This document shows positions 1 through 5,688 of a DNA stretch of 7,772 nt, one piece after another. The notes below the pieces were generated by a model. It saw only the letters and a program-made list of their open reading frames with translations. It was not told the DNA's origin and ran no database searches. The stretch comes from Bifidobacterium breve. Lineage in GTDB: Bacteria; Actinomycetota; Thermoleophilia; Miltoncostaeales; Miltoncostaeaceae. Numbering within the stretch: the stretch's first letter is position 1; each line of letters opens with the position of its first letter. The stretch is taken from positions 1-7,772 of the forward strand of contig CAMCOB010000064.1 of assembly GCA_945876305.1 (NCBI GenBank), given 5' to 3'. The translations under genes and the position numbers were made by a program.

Positions 1-327
1 AGCGGCTTTGGCTACGACGCCGTGCGCCGCCGCCGCCAGGCGCTACGTCTGTCGGGCGTCATCCCGCACGTGCGCGACATGCGCCGGGGCGGCTCAGCCG
101 CGCTTGACATGGCCTGGGTAGCAGCCGGTCGCCTTGACGGTTATTACGAGTTCGGTGTCAACGCGTGGGACGTGGCTGCCGGCGCGGTCATCGTGATCGC
201 TGCGGGAGGTGAGGTGCAGCAGTTACCCACGGGACCCGAGGGAGCACCCGGCACCCTGGCTGCTCGCCTTGGTCTCGCCGCCCAGCTTCGTGCGGTGGTT
301 GACGCCGCAGCAGCGGGCATCGACTGA
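1..327 (+). CDS. Inositol monophosphatase family protein, C-terminal part (5' end off the left edge)
   Basis: These are the last 108 codons of a member of the Mg2+-dependent inositol monophosphatase (IMPase/SuhB/HisN-like) superfamily, which removes phosphate from inositol phosphates or other small phosphorylated substrates in the cytosol. The visible protein opens with SGFGYD, then has the family block GGSAALD (Ser at visible residue 32), then GRLDGYYEFGVNAWDVAAG. The W56-D57 pair is the second metal-binding motif and contains a conserved metal-ligand Asp. The usual EAGG after this motif reads AAGG here. Family members are about 260 residues, so roughly 60% lies off the left edge, including the DPIDGT metal site. 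A GTG at 22 is in frame, but the SGFGYD motif upstream of it is conserved, so the gene is partial rather than starting there. The substrate cannot be told: histidinol phosphate, inositol phosphate and PAP phosphatases all share this C-terminal part. The gene ends at TGA, just before a strong hairpin shared with the convergent gene. Confidence 0.9.
   Translation, partial: SGFGYDAVRRRRQALRLSGVIPHVRDMRRGGSAALDMAWVAAGRLDGYYEFGVNAWDVAAGAVIVIAAGGEVQQLPTGPEGAPGTLAARLGLAAQLRAVVDAAAAGID
85..237 (+). repeat. Direct repeat, copy 1 (within the intact phosphatase gene)
   Basis: This stretch aligns without gaps to 1930-2082. By hand count about 115 of 153 bases (75%) and 37 of 51 encoded residues match. 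Most silent differences are at third codon positions. Similarity continues more weakly to both stop codons. Confidence 0.85.
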
Positions 328-343
328 ACCCGAGGGTGATGGG

Positions 344-383
344 GAGCACACCCCGATGGCCATCTGGCCACCGGGGTGTGCTC
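344..383. terminator. Nested hairpin between convergent genes, probable bidirectional terminator
   Basis: The arms GAGCACACCCCG (344-355) and CGGGGTGTGCTC (372-383) are a perfect 12-bp inverted repeat. After one A/C mismatch (356/371), the stem continues as TGGCC (357-361) pairing with GGCCA (366-370). This leaves a 4-nt loop, ATCT. It lies 17 bp after the phosphatase stop and 6 bp after the stop of the minus-strand gene, which fits termination from both sides. Neither flank has a run of T, so termination may rely on the very stable stem or on other factors. Confidence 0.75.
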
Positions 384-388
384 GTCCC

Positions 389-1852
389 TCATCGAAACTG
401 CGTGACCCCGATATTGTTGGCCTCCGCGGGAGTACTGGGTGTGGTGGTTTCGGCGCACATCCACGCGGCGTAAAAGCCGGTGTTGTATGGCGACAGGCTG
501 AGCCCTGGGTAGCCAGCAGAACATGCCCGCCCGCCCGCCACGTTCACCAGTGGCGTCCACGGGCTGGTGGGCGACGACGTCGTGGCCACGAGCTGCGCAC
601 CCCCGCCGTGATTGCCGCCGGTCCCCCAGAGGATCGCGGCAACGCCCTGTGGATTCATCTTCATCGCGAAGAAGGTGCCGGTGAACTCGCTCACCGTGTC
701 AGCGTCGTAGTCGGGATTGAGGAGAAGCGCAGTCGCTGCCGGGAGCGGATACCCGGGGTACTGGGTGCGCGAAACCATGAAGGTGAGTGGAGTGAAGTAG
801 TGCTGCACGTTTGGCCCACGCAGCCAACTGACCGCGATTGACTCGTTGGTGCCGGTTCCGCCCAGCGCGACGCCCAGGTTCCATGGAGTGGTCTCTTCGA
901 TACCGACTACCCAGGGGCCAGCCCAGTCGGTGTTGATGTTGTCGCGCGTCATCCACACCACGGCGAAGCTGGTACCTGTGGGCGACAAGGTGCCGTCCGC
1001 ATTTGCGGGAGCGACGTAGGCCAATGCCGCCTGCCCGGTTGGTGCCACCGAAACCGCCACTTGTGAGGGCGACACCGGCTGCACTGGCAGCGGGGTGAGG
1101 TCGCTCCACGACGACGTGCTCGCGGGTCGCACTGCCCAGCTGGTGGGGCCATTGCCTGCACGCACGAGACCTGTGAGGTTGCCGGTGGCGTCAGACCCGA
1201 CAGCGATGATGGGCGCCTGGCCCGTGTTTGCCTCGAATGGCAGCAGGTTGCTGGGCACCTGCCCGGCGCGCATCAACCCGCCAAAGGCACGTGCACCGCT
1301 GCCGTCGCTCGTCGCACCCGATATTCCGTACCAGGCGGAACCAGATGACACCGGGCCGACAAGCAGGTGGCCGGTGCCGGCGGTGGAGCTGAAGACCGAG
1401 CTCACCGGAGGGTTGATGGTGCGGCGTGTCACCGTGCCCGACTGGACGGTGCGTGAACCTGATGCGGCACGAAGCCCACCACCCGAGCCGGTCGTCCAGA
1501 GGGCCGCGACCTTGGATCCGACGACGGCAGCGCCCAGCATCGGGGCGGCATTTGCCGCCGATGCCGAAAGCCATTGGGTGGCCTTCGACGGCCACGCCGC
1601 CGTTGCCGAGCCCTTCGTGATCACCTGAATCGACTTGTTGTTTGCGCGGTAGAGCACCGCGGGCACACCGGACGTGGTGGTGGCCACGGCGACGGGCCAC
1701 TGCGAGGAGCTGGAGACCGGTGCCCCACTTCCGCCTATGGTCGGGTACTTGGTGGCCGTCCAGCTGGCACCGAATGCGGGGGACGCGACGGAACAGACGC
1801 CGACGCAACCGGCGACAAGGCAGAGCGCCCTGAGTCGGGAGGGAGACTTCAT
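389..1852 (-). CDS. Exported protein of unknown function, possible beta-propeller
   Basis: A 487-residue protein that I do not recognise by name. The start at 1852 is chosen because AAGGAG sits 5 nt before this ATG and a clear signal peptide follows at once. An in-frame start 114 bp upstream would bury the signal peptide. The signal has a basic n-region (MKSPSRLR), a hydrophobic core from about residue 9, and a likely cleavage site after AFG at residue 28. The mature part is rich in Ser, Thr, Gly, Ala and Trp. Short units recur of the type 'hydrophobic strand, x-x-x-G, Ala-rich strand ending in Trp or Tyr': SGVPAVLYR, TGQAALAYV, NESIAVSWL, QGVAAILWG, TGFYAAWMC. This spacing suggests beta-propeller blades. 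There are only two mature cysteines, both near the C-terminus (RACSAGYP and AWMCAE), and they may pair. No catalytic motif or membrane anchor is seen, so a secreted or surface binding protein is the best guess. A lipobox-like VAGC at residues 13-16 makes a lipoprotein a weaker alternative. The gene lies between two copies of the phosphatase 3' end. Confidence 0.8.
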   Translation of the reverse strand: MKSPSRLRALCLVAGCVGVCSVASPAFGASWTATKYPTIGGSGAPVSSSSQWPVAVATTTSGVPAVLYRANNKSIQVITKGSATAAWPSKATQWLSASAANAAPMLGAAVVGSKVAALWTTGSGGGLRAASGSRTVQSGTVTRRTINPPVSSVFSSTAGTGHLLVGPVSSGSAWYGISGATSDGSGARAFGGLMRAGQVPSNLLPFEANTGQAPIIAVGSDATGNLTGLVRAGNGPTSWAVRPASTSSWSDLTPLPVQPVSPSQVAVSVAPTGQAALAYVAPANADGTLSPTGTSFAVVWMTRDNINTDWAGPWVVGIEETTPWNLGVALGGTGTNESIAVSWLRGPNVQHYFTPLTFMVSRTQYPGYPLPAATALLLNPDYDADTVSEFTGTFFAMKMNPQGVAAILWGTGGNHGGGAQLVATTSSPTSPWTPLVNVAGGRACSAGYPGLSLSPYNTGFYAAWMCAETTTPSTPAEANNIGVTQFR

Positions 1853-1857
1853 GGTGA

Positions 1858-1863
1858 CTCCTT
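1858..1863 (-). promoter_or_regulatory. Ribosome binding site that sets the start of the exported protein
   Basis: On the minus strand AAGGAG lies 5 nt before the ATG at 1852. It is the reason for preferring this start to the longer reading frame beginning at 1966. No convincing -10/-35 pair was found upstream. Confidence 0.75.
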
Positions 1864-1929
1864 GTGGAGGAAGGGTGTCGTGAAGGTACGCCTGTGCCCC
1901 CGATGAGGCCCCGAGGGGCCAGATGGAAC

Positions 1930-2082
1930 CGAGGTGGCATAGCGGGGCTCGATAGGGCCTGGGCATTTGCTGGCTGCCGCGATGGTGACGACGAGTTCGG
2001 CGTTCATGTGTGGGACATGGCTACCGGTGCCGTCATCGTGATCGCCGCCGGTGGTGAGGTGCAGCAGTTACCAACGGGCCAG
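1930..2082 (+). repeat. Direct repeat, copy 2 (within the truncated phosphatase copy)
   Basis: Counterpart of 85-237, in the same orientation and about 1.85 kb away. The best-conserved block encodes AVIVIAAGGEVQQLPTG, identical in both copies, including the AAGG that replaces the family's usual EAGG. The region upstream of 1930 (1864-1929) does not align clearly with copy 1. Confidence 0.85.
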
Positions 2083-2166
2083 GAGAGTGCCCACGTACTC
2101 TGGCTGTCCGGCCCGGCTGCTCCGTTTCGCGTGGTGGCTGACGCGACCAGCACCGGTATCAACTAG
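1930..2166 (+). pseudogene. 5'-truncated second copy of the inositol monophosphatase 3' end
   Basis: The reading frame encodes RGGIAGLDRAWAFAGC, then DGDDEFGVHVWDMATG, then AVIVIAAGGEVQQLPTG, and ends GIN-stop where the intact gene ends GID-stop. It corresponds to the last 80 or so residues of the phosphatase gene at the left edge. The N-terminal two thirds of the fold, with the first metal-binding site, are missing. The retained WD motif cannot make an enzyme alone. Several conserved positions have changed: the Ser of GGSAALD is Ile, GRLDGYYE became GCRDGDDE, and LDMAW became LDRAW. There is no internal stop or frameshift, and the frame stays open back to a GTG at 1864. That GTG overlaps the leader of the divergent exported-protein gene and has no good ribosome binding site, so I treat the whole as a remnant. 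The alternative, a short expressed protein, is less likely. Its TAG (2164-2166) overlaps the stop codon of the convergent PIN toxin gene (2163-2165). Confidence 0.8.
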
Positions 2167-2576
2167 CCCGCCCGGCTCAGGCGCTTCCACGCGCTCAGCA
2201 GGCGTTTGTCGAATGATGTGATGGTGACTGGTTCGGGCTGGCGCGCCTCCATCTCAAGGGCAGCAGCCAGAACGCATGCATCGGGCAGCTTCACCCCGGT
2301 GCGTGCGCGGATGGCCGCGGCCTGCCGGGCACGTTCCTCATCAAGTGGAAGCACCTTGGCTCGAAGCCCCTCGATGAACATGCGGGCAGCGTTCCCCTCG
2401 GCGTCGCCGCGTGCCATCGGGCCGACGCTGATCTCGGCGACGGTCACCGCACTGATCACCCGGTCGGGCACGTCGGTGAGCACCCGCTGAATGATTCGCC
2501 GTGCCTTTATGTGATTGGCGTCCGTTCGCGTGAGCACTCCGATGAGCACGTCGGCGTCGAGGATGGTCAGTCCCAT
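2163..2576 (-). CDS. vapC: PIN-domain ribonuclease toxin, VapC-like
   Basis: A 137-residue PIN-domain protein, the usual length for VapC toxins, which are Mg2+-dependent endoribonucleases that cut tRNA, rRNA or mRNA and are held inactive by a partner antitoxin. The acidic residues expected in the active site are visible: D7 in ILDADVLIG, E48 in VTVAEIS, D99 in GVKLPDACVLAAA, and D123 in ITSFDKRL near the C-terminus. The order and spacing fit the family. The ATG lies 8 nt before the end of the upstream antitoxin gene, giving a 10-bp overlap. There is no strong ribosome binding site of its own, so translation is probably coupled to the antitoxin. All key residues are present, so the toxin looks intact. 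Its cellular target cannot be read from the sequence. Its stop codon overlaps that of the convergent truncated phosphatase copy, leaving no spacer for a separate terminator. Confidence 0.9.
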   Translation of the reverse strand: MGLTILDADVLIGVLTRTDANHIKARRIIQRVLTDVPDRVISAVTVAEISVGPMARGDAEGNAARMFIEGLRAKVLPLDEERARQAAAIRARTGVKLPDACVLAAALEMEARQPEPVTITSFDKRLLSAWKRLSRAG

Positions 2577-2785
2577 TCCGACCGCAGCTGCTCAAGGTAC
2601 CCGGGCGGGTACACGGTGTCATCGAAGATACCGGCGAAGCGGTCCAGCAGGGCGGCCGCGTTCGCGATGGAGATGTTGCCATCACCCATTGCGGTGATGA
2701 TGACGTCATCACCGGCCGCGAGGCCCGCCTCGCGGAGGGCGTCGACGGGGATCGTCACCTGATTCTTTGACGAGATGACTGGCAT
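2567..2785 (-). CDS. vapB: AbrB/MazE-fold antitoxin, VapB-like
   Basis: A 72-residue antitoxin. Residues 1-42 form a swapped-hairpin AbrB/SpoVT-type DNA-binding domain, shown by SSKNQVTIPVDALREAGLAAGDDVIITAMGDG with the hallmark 'K-x-Q-V-T-I-P' and 'G-L-x-x-G-D'. The tail from about residue 43 (LLDRFAGIFDD, then YPPGYLEQLRSEWD) has the acidic and aromatic character expected of a toxin-binding segment. In this family the antitoxin dimer binds its own promoter and, with VapC bound, represses the operon. The gene comes first in the operon, with a good AGGAGG 4 nt before the ATG, so it should be made in excess of the toxin. An AT-rich inverted repeat immediately upstream is a plausible binding site. 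The assignment rests on the N-terminal motif plus the adjacent PIN gene. Confidence 0.88.
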   Translation of the reverse strand: MPVISSKNQVTIPVDALREAGLAAGDDVIITAMGDGNISIANAAALLDRFAGIFDDTVYPPGYLEQLRSEWD

Positions 2786-2789
2786 CGTG

Positions 2790-2795
2790 CCTCCT
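2790..2795 (-). promoter_or_regulatory. Ribosome binding site of the antitoxin gene
   Basis: AGGAGG on the minus strand lies 4 nt before the antitoxin ATG. It abuts the inner arm of the proposed operator, sharing 2794-2795 with it, so a protein bound there, or an RNA stem between the arms, could also affect translation. Confidence 0.7.
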
Positions 2796-2820
2796 TTACT
2801 CAGGGGGCCAAATAGTAAAG
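2794..2820. promoter_or_regulatory. Candidate VapB operator: inverted repeat CTTTACT-N13-AGTAAAG
   Basis: CTTTACT at 2794-2800 and AGTAAAG at 2814-2820 form a perfect 7-bp inverted repeat. The arm centres are 20 bp apart, close to two helical turns, which suits a dimeric or tetrameric AbrB-fold regulator bound on one face. Both arms are AT-rich in otherwise GC-rich DNA. The outer arm overlaps TACTAT (minus strand, 2817-2812), a possible -10 element for the antitoxin gene; no matching -35 is visible. Position and symmetry are seen; the regulatory role is inferred. Confidence 0.5.
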
Positions 2821-2856
2821 CATTCCCCGGCCGCTGCGATGGGCGGCCGGGGAATG
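2821..2856 (-). terminator. Rho-independent terminator of the aconitase gene
   Basis: CATTCCCCGGCCGC (2821-2834) pairs perfectly with GCGGCCGGGGAATG (2843-2856), a 14-bp stem with an 8-nt loop. It begins 4 bp past the aconitase TAG. On the minus strand the stem is followed by CTTTACTATTT, a moderately T-rich tail. The tail coincides with the outer arm of the proposed vapBC operator, so the two elements are packed together. Confidence 0.85.
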
Positions 2857-2860
2857 GGAG

Positions 2861-5539
2861 CTACTTGCCGGCGCTCTCCTTGTAGAGACGACGCAGCACG
2901 GTGGGAAGAATGCCGCCGTTCTTGAGGTAGTTCAGCTCGTTGGGGCCATCGATACGCGACTGCACCTGGAACTGACGGCCATCGCCGAGCTCCACCGTGA
3001 GCAGCGCACGCGGCTCCATGTCGGACACGCCGTTGATGGTGAACGTCTCGGTGCCGGTGAGGCCCAGAGTCTCGGCGCTGTGGCCATCGAGAAACTGCAG
3101 GGGCAGCACGCCCATGCCAACGAGGTTGCCGCGGTGGATGCGCTCAAACGACTGCGCGATAACGGCGCGAACGCCGAGCAGCGCGGTGCCCTTGGCGGCC
3201 CAGTCGCGCGACGAACCCGATCCATACTCCTTACCGGCCAGCACGACGAGCGGGATGCCCGCCTCCTGGTAGCGCATGGATGCGTCGTAGATGGGGATGA
3301 TCTCGCCGGTGGTCACGTGCTCGGTCCAGTTGCCTTCCTTGCCACCTGCCAGCGCGTTACGCAGGCGGATGTTGCCGAAGGTGCCGCGCATCATCACCTG
3401 ATGGTTACCGCGGCGGCTGCCGAACGAGTTGAAGTCGCGGGGCTCCACGCCGTTGGCGATGAGGTACTCACCTGCGGGTGAGTTGACCGGAATCACGCCG
3501 GCAGGTGAGATGTGGTCGGTGGTCACTGAGTCACCCAGCACGGCAAGCACGCGGGCGTCCAGGATGTCGGTGACACCCGGGGGCTCGGGCGTGAGGCCGT
3601 CGAAGAAGGGCGGCAGCTGCACGTAGGTGCTGTCTGAGTCCCACGCGTAGGTGTCGCCGGCTGGAACCGGAATTGCCTGCCAACGGGCATCGCCATCGAA
3701 CACCGATGCGTAGTACTCCTTGAAGAGTGCCGCATCGATGGTGCTCTCAACCACACCGCGCACCTCGTCGGCCGTGGGCCAGATATCGGCGAGCATCACG
3801 GGCTCGCCGTCAGATCCGATGCCGAGAGGCTCCTTGGTGAGGTCGATGTCAACGCGGCCGGCGAGGGCGAAGGCCACCACCAGCGGCGGGGATGCCAGGA
3901 AGGCTGCCTTTACGTGCGGGCTCACGCGGCCCTCAAAGTTGCGGTTGCCCGAGAGCACCGCGGCCACCACGAGGCCATCGTCCTCAATGGCTTTGGTGAC
4001 GGGCTCGTCCAGCGGGCCGGAGTTACCGATGCAGGTGGTGCAGCCGTACCCCACCAGGTTGAACCTGATCTGGTTGAGGTAGGTCATGAGCCCGGCCTTC
4101 TCCATGTAGCCGGTGACCACCTGGGATCCCGGGGCGAAGGAGGTCTTCACAGTCGGATTGACTGTGAGGCCCTTCTCAACTGCGCGCTTGGCTACGAGGC
4201 CAGCGCCCACCATCACATAGGGGTTGGACGTGTTGGTGCACGAGGTGATGGCGGCGATGGCCACCGACGCGGGGCCGAACGCGGTCGTCTCGCCGCCGAT
4301 CACGATGTCCTTCGTGGGGTAGTGGCGGGGGCCGCCATTGGTGATGCCCTCGGGGTACTCCTGCATGAAACGGTTGCCCACCTCGGGCAGCGTGACGCGG
4401 TCCTGCGGACGGCGCGGGCCCGATAGCGACGGAACCACATCGCCCAGGTCGAGCGCGAGGTGCTCGTCGTAGATCGGGTCGGGATCGCCGTCCTCGCGAA
4501 ACATGCCCTGCTCGCGGTAGTACGACTCCACGAGCGGCACCAGGTCGCCGCGGTTGGTGGTCTCGAGGTAACGGAGCGCCTCGGCGTCAACCGAGAAGAT
4601 TCCGGTGGTGGCGCCGTATTCGGGCCCCATGTTGGCGATGGTGGCGCGGTCGGCCAGCGTGACGTTGGACAGGCCGTCGCCGTAATACTCAACGAACTTG
4701 CCCACCACGCCGTGCGCGCGGAGCATCTCGGTGAGGGTGAGCACCAAGTCGGTGGCGGTGGCGCCTGGGCTGAGCTGTCCGGTGAGCTTCACGCCCACCA
4801 CAACCGGCCACGGCAGGTTGATGGGCTGACCAAGCAGGTTGGCCTCGGCCTCGATGCCGCCCACGCCGAAGCCCAAGATGCCGATGCCACTGATCATGGT
4901 GGTGTGCGAGTCGGTGCCCACGAGCGAATCGGGGTACGCACGAAGCTCGCCATCCACCTCGCGGGTGGCCACGACTGATGCCAGGTACTCGAGGTTGACC
5001 TGGTGCACGATGCCGGTGCCCGGGGGCACGGCACGGAAGTCCTTGAACGCCTGCTGCGCCCAACGAAGCAGCGCGTACCGCTCGCCGTTGCGCTCGTACT
5101 CCTTGGCAACGTTCTCCTCGAAGGAGTGGTCGGTGCCGAAGAAGTCCACCTGCACCGAGTGGTCAATCACCAGGTCGGCGGGCACGAGCGGGTTGATGCG
5201 TGCGGGATCGGCACCCAGGTTGGCCATGGCGTCGCGCATTGCGGCCAGGTCAACCACGCAGGGCACACCGGTGAAGTCCTGCATCACCACGCGGGCGGGG
5301 AGCAGCGGCACCTCGCGAGCGGTGCCCGAGTTGGGTGCCCATGCTGCCAGTGCCTTCACGTCGTCCTCACTCACGAACTCGCCACCGGCGTTTCGCAGCA
5401 CGTTCTCGATGAGAATCTTCACGACATACGGCGTGCGGCTGAGGTCGGCCCCCAACGCGTCCAGGCGCCAGATCGCATAGTCCTTGCCGCCAGCCGAAAG
5501 GGTCGCCCGTGCGTTGAACGGGTCCGGTGATGCGCTCAC
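2861..5539 (-). CDS. acnA: Aconitate hydratase, AcnA/IRP1 type
   Basis: A complete 892-residue aconitase, which interconverts citrate and isocitrate through cis-aconitate in the TCA cycle, in the cytosol. The three cysteines that hold the [4Fe-4S] cluster are present: C434 in ITSCTNTSNP, and C500 and C503 in GYGCTTCIGNSGPL. Other family blocks include LVGTDSHTTM (206-215), GIEAEANLLGQP (228-239), NRNFEGRVSPH (532-542), GDSVTTDHISPAG (669-681) and SRRGNHQVMMRGTFGN (708-723). The swivelling C-terminal domain carries KEYGSGSSRDWAAKG (770-784) and FERIHRGNLVGMGVLPL (798-814). The length and order match the AcnA/IRP1 branch rather than the shorter mitochondrial or AcnB forms. Translation starts at GTG (5539), supported by GAGGAG 5 nt upstream; the next residues (SASPDPFNARATL) fit the family's N-terminus. 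It is divergent from the lipoprotein gene across 149 bp and ends in its own terminator. No oxidative-stress or iron-regulator site was recognised upstream. Confidence 0.98.
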   Translation of the reverse strand: MSASPDPFNARATLSAGGKDYAIWRLDALGADLSRTPYVVKILIENVLRNAGGEFVSEDDVKALAAWAPNSGTAREVPLLPARVVMQDFTGVPCVVDLAAMRDAMANLGADPARINPLVPADLVIDHSVQVDFFGTDHSFEENVAKEYERNGERYALLRWAQQAFKDFRAVPPGTGIVHQVNLEYLASVVATREVDGELRAYPDSLVGTDSHTTMISGIGILGFGVGGIEAEANLLGQPINLPWPVVVGVKLTGQLSPGATATDLVLTLTEMLRAHGVVGKFVEYYGDGLSNVTLADRATIANMGPEYGATTGIFSVDAEALRYLETTNRGDLVPLVESYYREQGMFREDGDPDPIYDEHLALDLGDVVPSLSGPRRPQDRVTLPEVGNRFMQEYPEGITNGGPRHYPTKDIVIGGETTAFGPASVAIAAITSCTNTSNPYVMVGAGLVAKRAVEKGLTVNPTVKTSFAPGSQVVTGYMEKAGLMTYLNQIRFNLVGYGCTTCIGNSGPLDEPVTKAIEDDGLVVAAVLSGNRNFEGRVSPHVKAAFLASPPLVVAFALAGRVDIDLTKEPLGIGSDGEPVMLADIWPTADEVRGVVESTIDAALFKEYYASVFDGDARWQAIPVPAGDTYAWDSDSTYVQLPPFFDGLTPEPPGVTDILDARVLAVLGDSVTTDHISPAGVIPVNSPAGEYLIANGVEPRDFNSFGSRRGNHQVMMRGTFGNIRLRNALAGGKEGNWTEHVTTGEIIPIYDASMRYQEAGIPLVVLAGKEYGSGSSRDWAAKGTALLGVRAVIAQSFERIHRGNLVGMGVLPLQFLDGHSAETLGLTGTETFTINGVSDMEPRALLTVELGDGRQFQVQSRIDGPNELNYLKNGGILPTVLRRLYKESAGK

Positions 5540-5688
5540 AAATGCTCCTCGTGCGAAATCGGTGTCATGGCCAGAGCGTCCCCGGGCCGGTTGGGGAGGC
5601 TACAAGAGGCAGGGCACCGGGTGGCGGGGGTGAAGAACCGTGGCGAGGCCGCAGATGTCCCCAATTCAACGTATGAGGTGAACCCGGA
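5540..5688. other. Divergent intergenic region between aconitase and lipoprotein genes
   Basis: This 149-bp spacer must hold the start signals for both neighbours unless transcripts begin inside genes. Each gene has a ribosome binding site here: GAGGAG for aconitase (5545-5550) and GAGGTG for the lipoprotein (5675-5680, 8 nt before its ATG). I could not pick out a convincing -35/-10 pair in either direction. No clear operator-like inverted repeat was seen. Confidence 0.5.
5545..5550 (-). promoter_or_regulatory. Ribosome binding site supporting the GTG start of aconitase
   Basis: GAGGAG on the minus strand lies 5 nt before the GTG at 5539. No nearby in-frame ATG has comparable support. Confidence 0.75.

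Noticed and set aside
144..560. Minus-strand open frame of 138 codons across the phosphatase 3' end
   Set aside because: It lies opposite a well-supported conserved reading frame, overlaps the terminator and the exported-protein gene, and has an Arg/His/Pro-rich composition typical of antisense frames in GC-rich DNA.
1805..1816. Lipobox-like VAGC (residues 13-16) in the exported protein's signal
   Set aside because: The hydrophobic stretch before the Cys is short and continues past it to a normal AFG cleavage site, so an ordinary secretory signal is more likely. A lipoprotein is not excluded.
1907..1920. Short GGCCCC/GGGGCC palindrome near the start of the phosphatase copy
   Set aside because: The arms are only 6 bp with a 2-nt gap, which is common by chance at this GC content. 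It is not convincing as an insertion end or operator.
1853..1966. Longer N-terminus (38 extra residues) for the exported protein
   Set aside because: It would put a signal peptide in the interior. The ATG at 1852 has AAGGAG at good spacing and directly begins the signal sequence.
3080..5530. Several plus-strand open frames of 90-213 codons opposite aconitase
   Set aside because: They are antisense shadows of a fully conserved gene, with no ribosome binding sites or recognisable domains.
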